Origin: Serratia plymuthica NBRC 102599
GTDB taxonomy: Bacteria; Pseudomonadota; Gammaproteobacteria; Enterobacterales; Enterobacteriaceae
Direction: 5' to 3'
DNA length: 64,000 bases
Assembly: GCF_001590925.1 (NCBI RefSeq)
Contig: NZ_BCTU01000027.1
Coordinates: forward strand, 32,719-96,718
The position numbers and the translations under genes are program-made. Of this stretch, positions 63,913-64,000 are shown in pieces. Below the pieces are notes generated by a model. It was not told where the DNA came from and did not search any database. It was given only the letters and a program-made list of their open reading frames with translations. Numbering within the stretch: the stretch's first letter is position 1; every line of letters starts with the position of its first letter.

Positions 63913-64000
63913 AAACGCAAAAAGCCGCTTGAGCGGAGAGTCTTTGGTGCTATTTTTTTGGGGAAATTCAGAGGAACTGCGGGAGGGGAACTCATCAATT
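63913..64000. other. Right-edge non-coding sequence
   Basis: A short palindrome CCGCTTGAGCGG (63925-63936) may belong to a terminator of the preceding gene. Nothing else is supported before the window ends. Confidence 0.4.

Overview
The window reads as a chromosomal segment of an enterobacterium of the Serratia type. It is G+C-rich, has close homologues of Escherichia coli yncE, ldtB, ampH and the hpa genes, and carries large accessory catabolic loci. It is almost entirely protein-coding. I see no rRNA, tRNA, CRISPR array, insertion sequence or intact prophage. The organism assignment is an inference from gene content.

Left part (1-24.5 kb). The 3' end of a flavin-dependent monooxygenase gene faces an operon of a glutamine synthetase-like ligase, a GNAT acetyltransferase and a protein equal to only the N-terminal half of trehalose-6-phosphate synthase. 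Next are an A+T-rich membrane-embedded patatin gene, yncE with a Fur box, an A+T-rich pair of unknown genes, two AraC-type regulators, ldtB, and subunits C and D (no B) of a hydroxyarylic acid decarboxylase. A self-contained exbD-tonB-receptor-exbB-phospholipase D operon follows (13.9-19.2 kb). It abuts a 20-codon remnant of a semialdehyde dehydrogenase gene that once followed the adjacent omega-amino acid:pyruvate aminotransferase. An AbiE-type toxin-antitoxin pair and a PPP-family phosphatase complete this part.

Middle part (24.5-37.6 kb). This is a mosaic that looks devoted to amine or amino acid catabolism: iron-type alcohol dehydrogenase, two LuxR-type regulators, amine-oxidase-like FAD enzyme plus cupin, monoacylglycerol lipase-like hydrolase, histone-deacetylase-family amidohydrolase plus MFS carrier, then an APC permease-DUF3156-SDR-MoaF-SDR operon. 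The intergenic regions carry two recurring palindrome families. One (GTTAATATRTTAAYGAAT) also sits in front of the hpa operon.

The hpa cluster (37.8-49.4 kb) encodes the complete 4-hydroxyphenylacetate meta-cleavage pathway: hpaR, hpaG1, hpaG2, hpaE, hpaD, hpaF, hpaH, hpaI, hpaX, hpaA, hpaB, hpaC. Its ring-cleavage enzyme is of the Brevibacterium/Arthrobacter vicinal-oxygen-chelate type rather than the E. coli HpaD type. HpaBC hydroxylates 4-hydroxyphenylacetate; HpaD, E, F, G, H and I take homoprotocatechuate to pyruvate and succinic semialdehyde; HpaX imports the substrate; HpaR represses and HpaA activates.

Right part (49.4-64 kb). ampH is followed by a GntR-controlled operon for the complete non-phosphorylated L-fucose pathway (mutarotase, dehydrogenase, lactonase, dehydratase, 2-keto-3-deoxy-L-fuconate dehydrogenase, hydrolase, FucP symporter), two MFS efflux genes each divergent from its regulator (LysR; TetR with two near-perfect operators), a membrane diguanylate cyclase, and a small Fur-box-preceded membrane protein.
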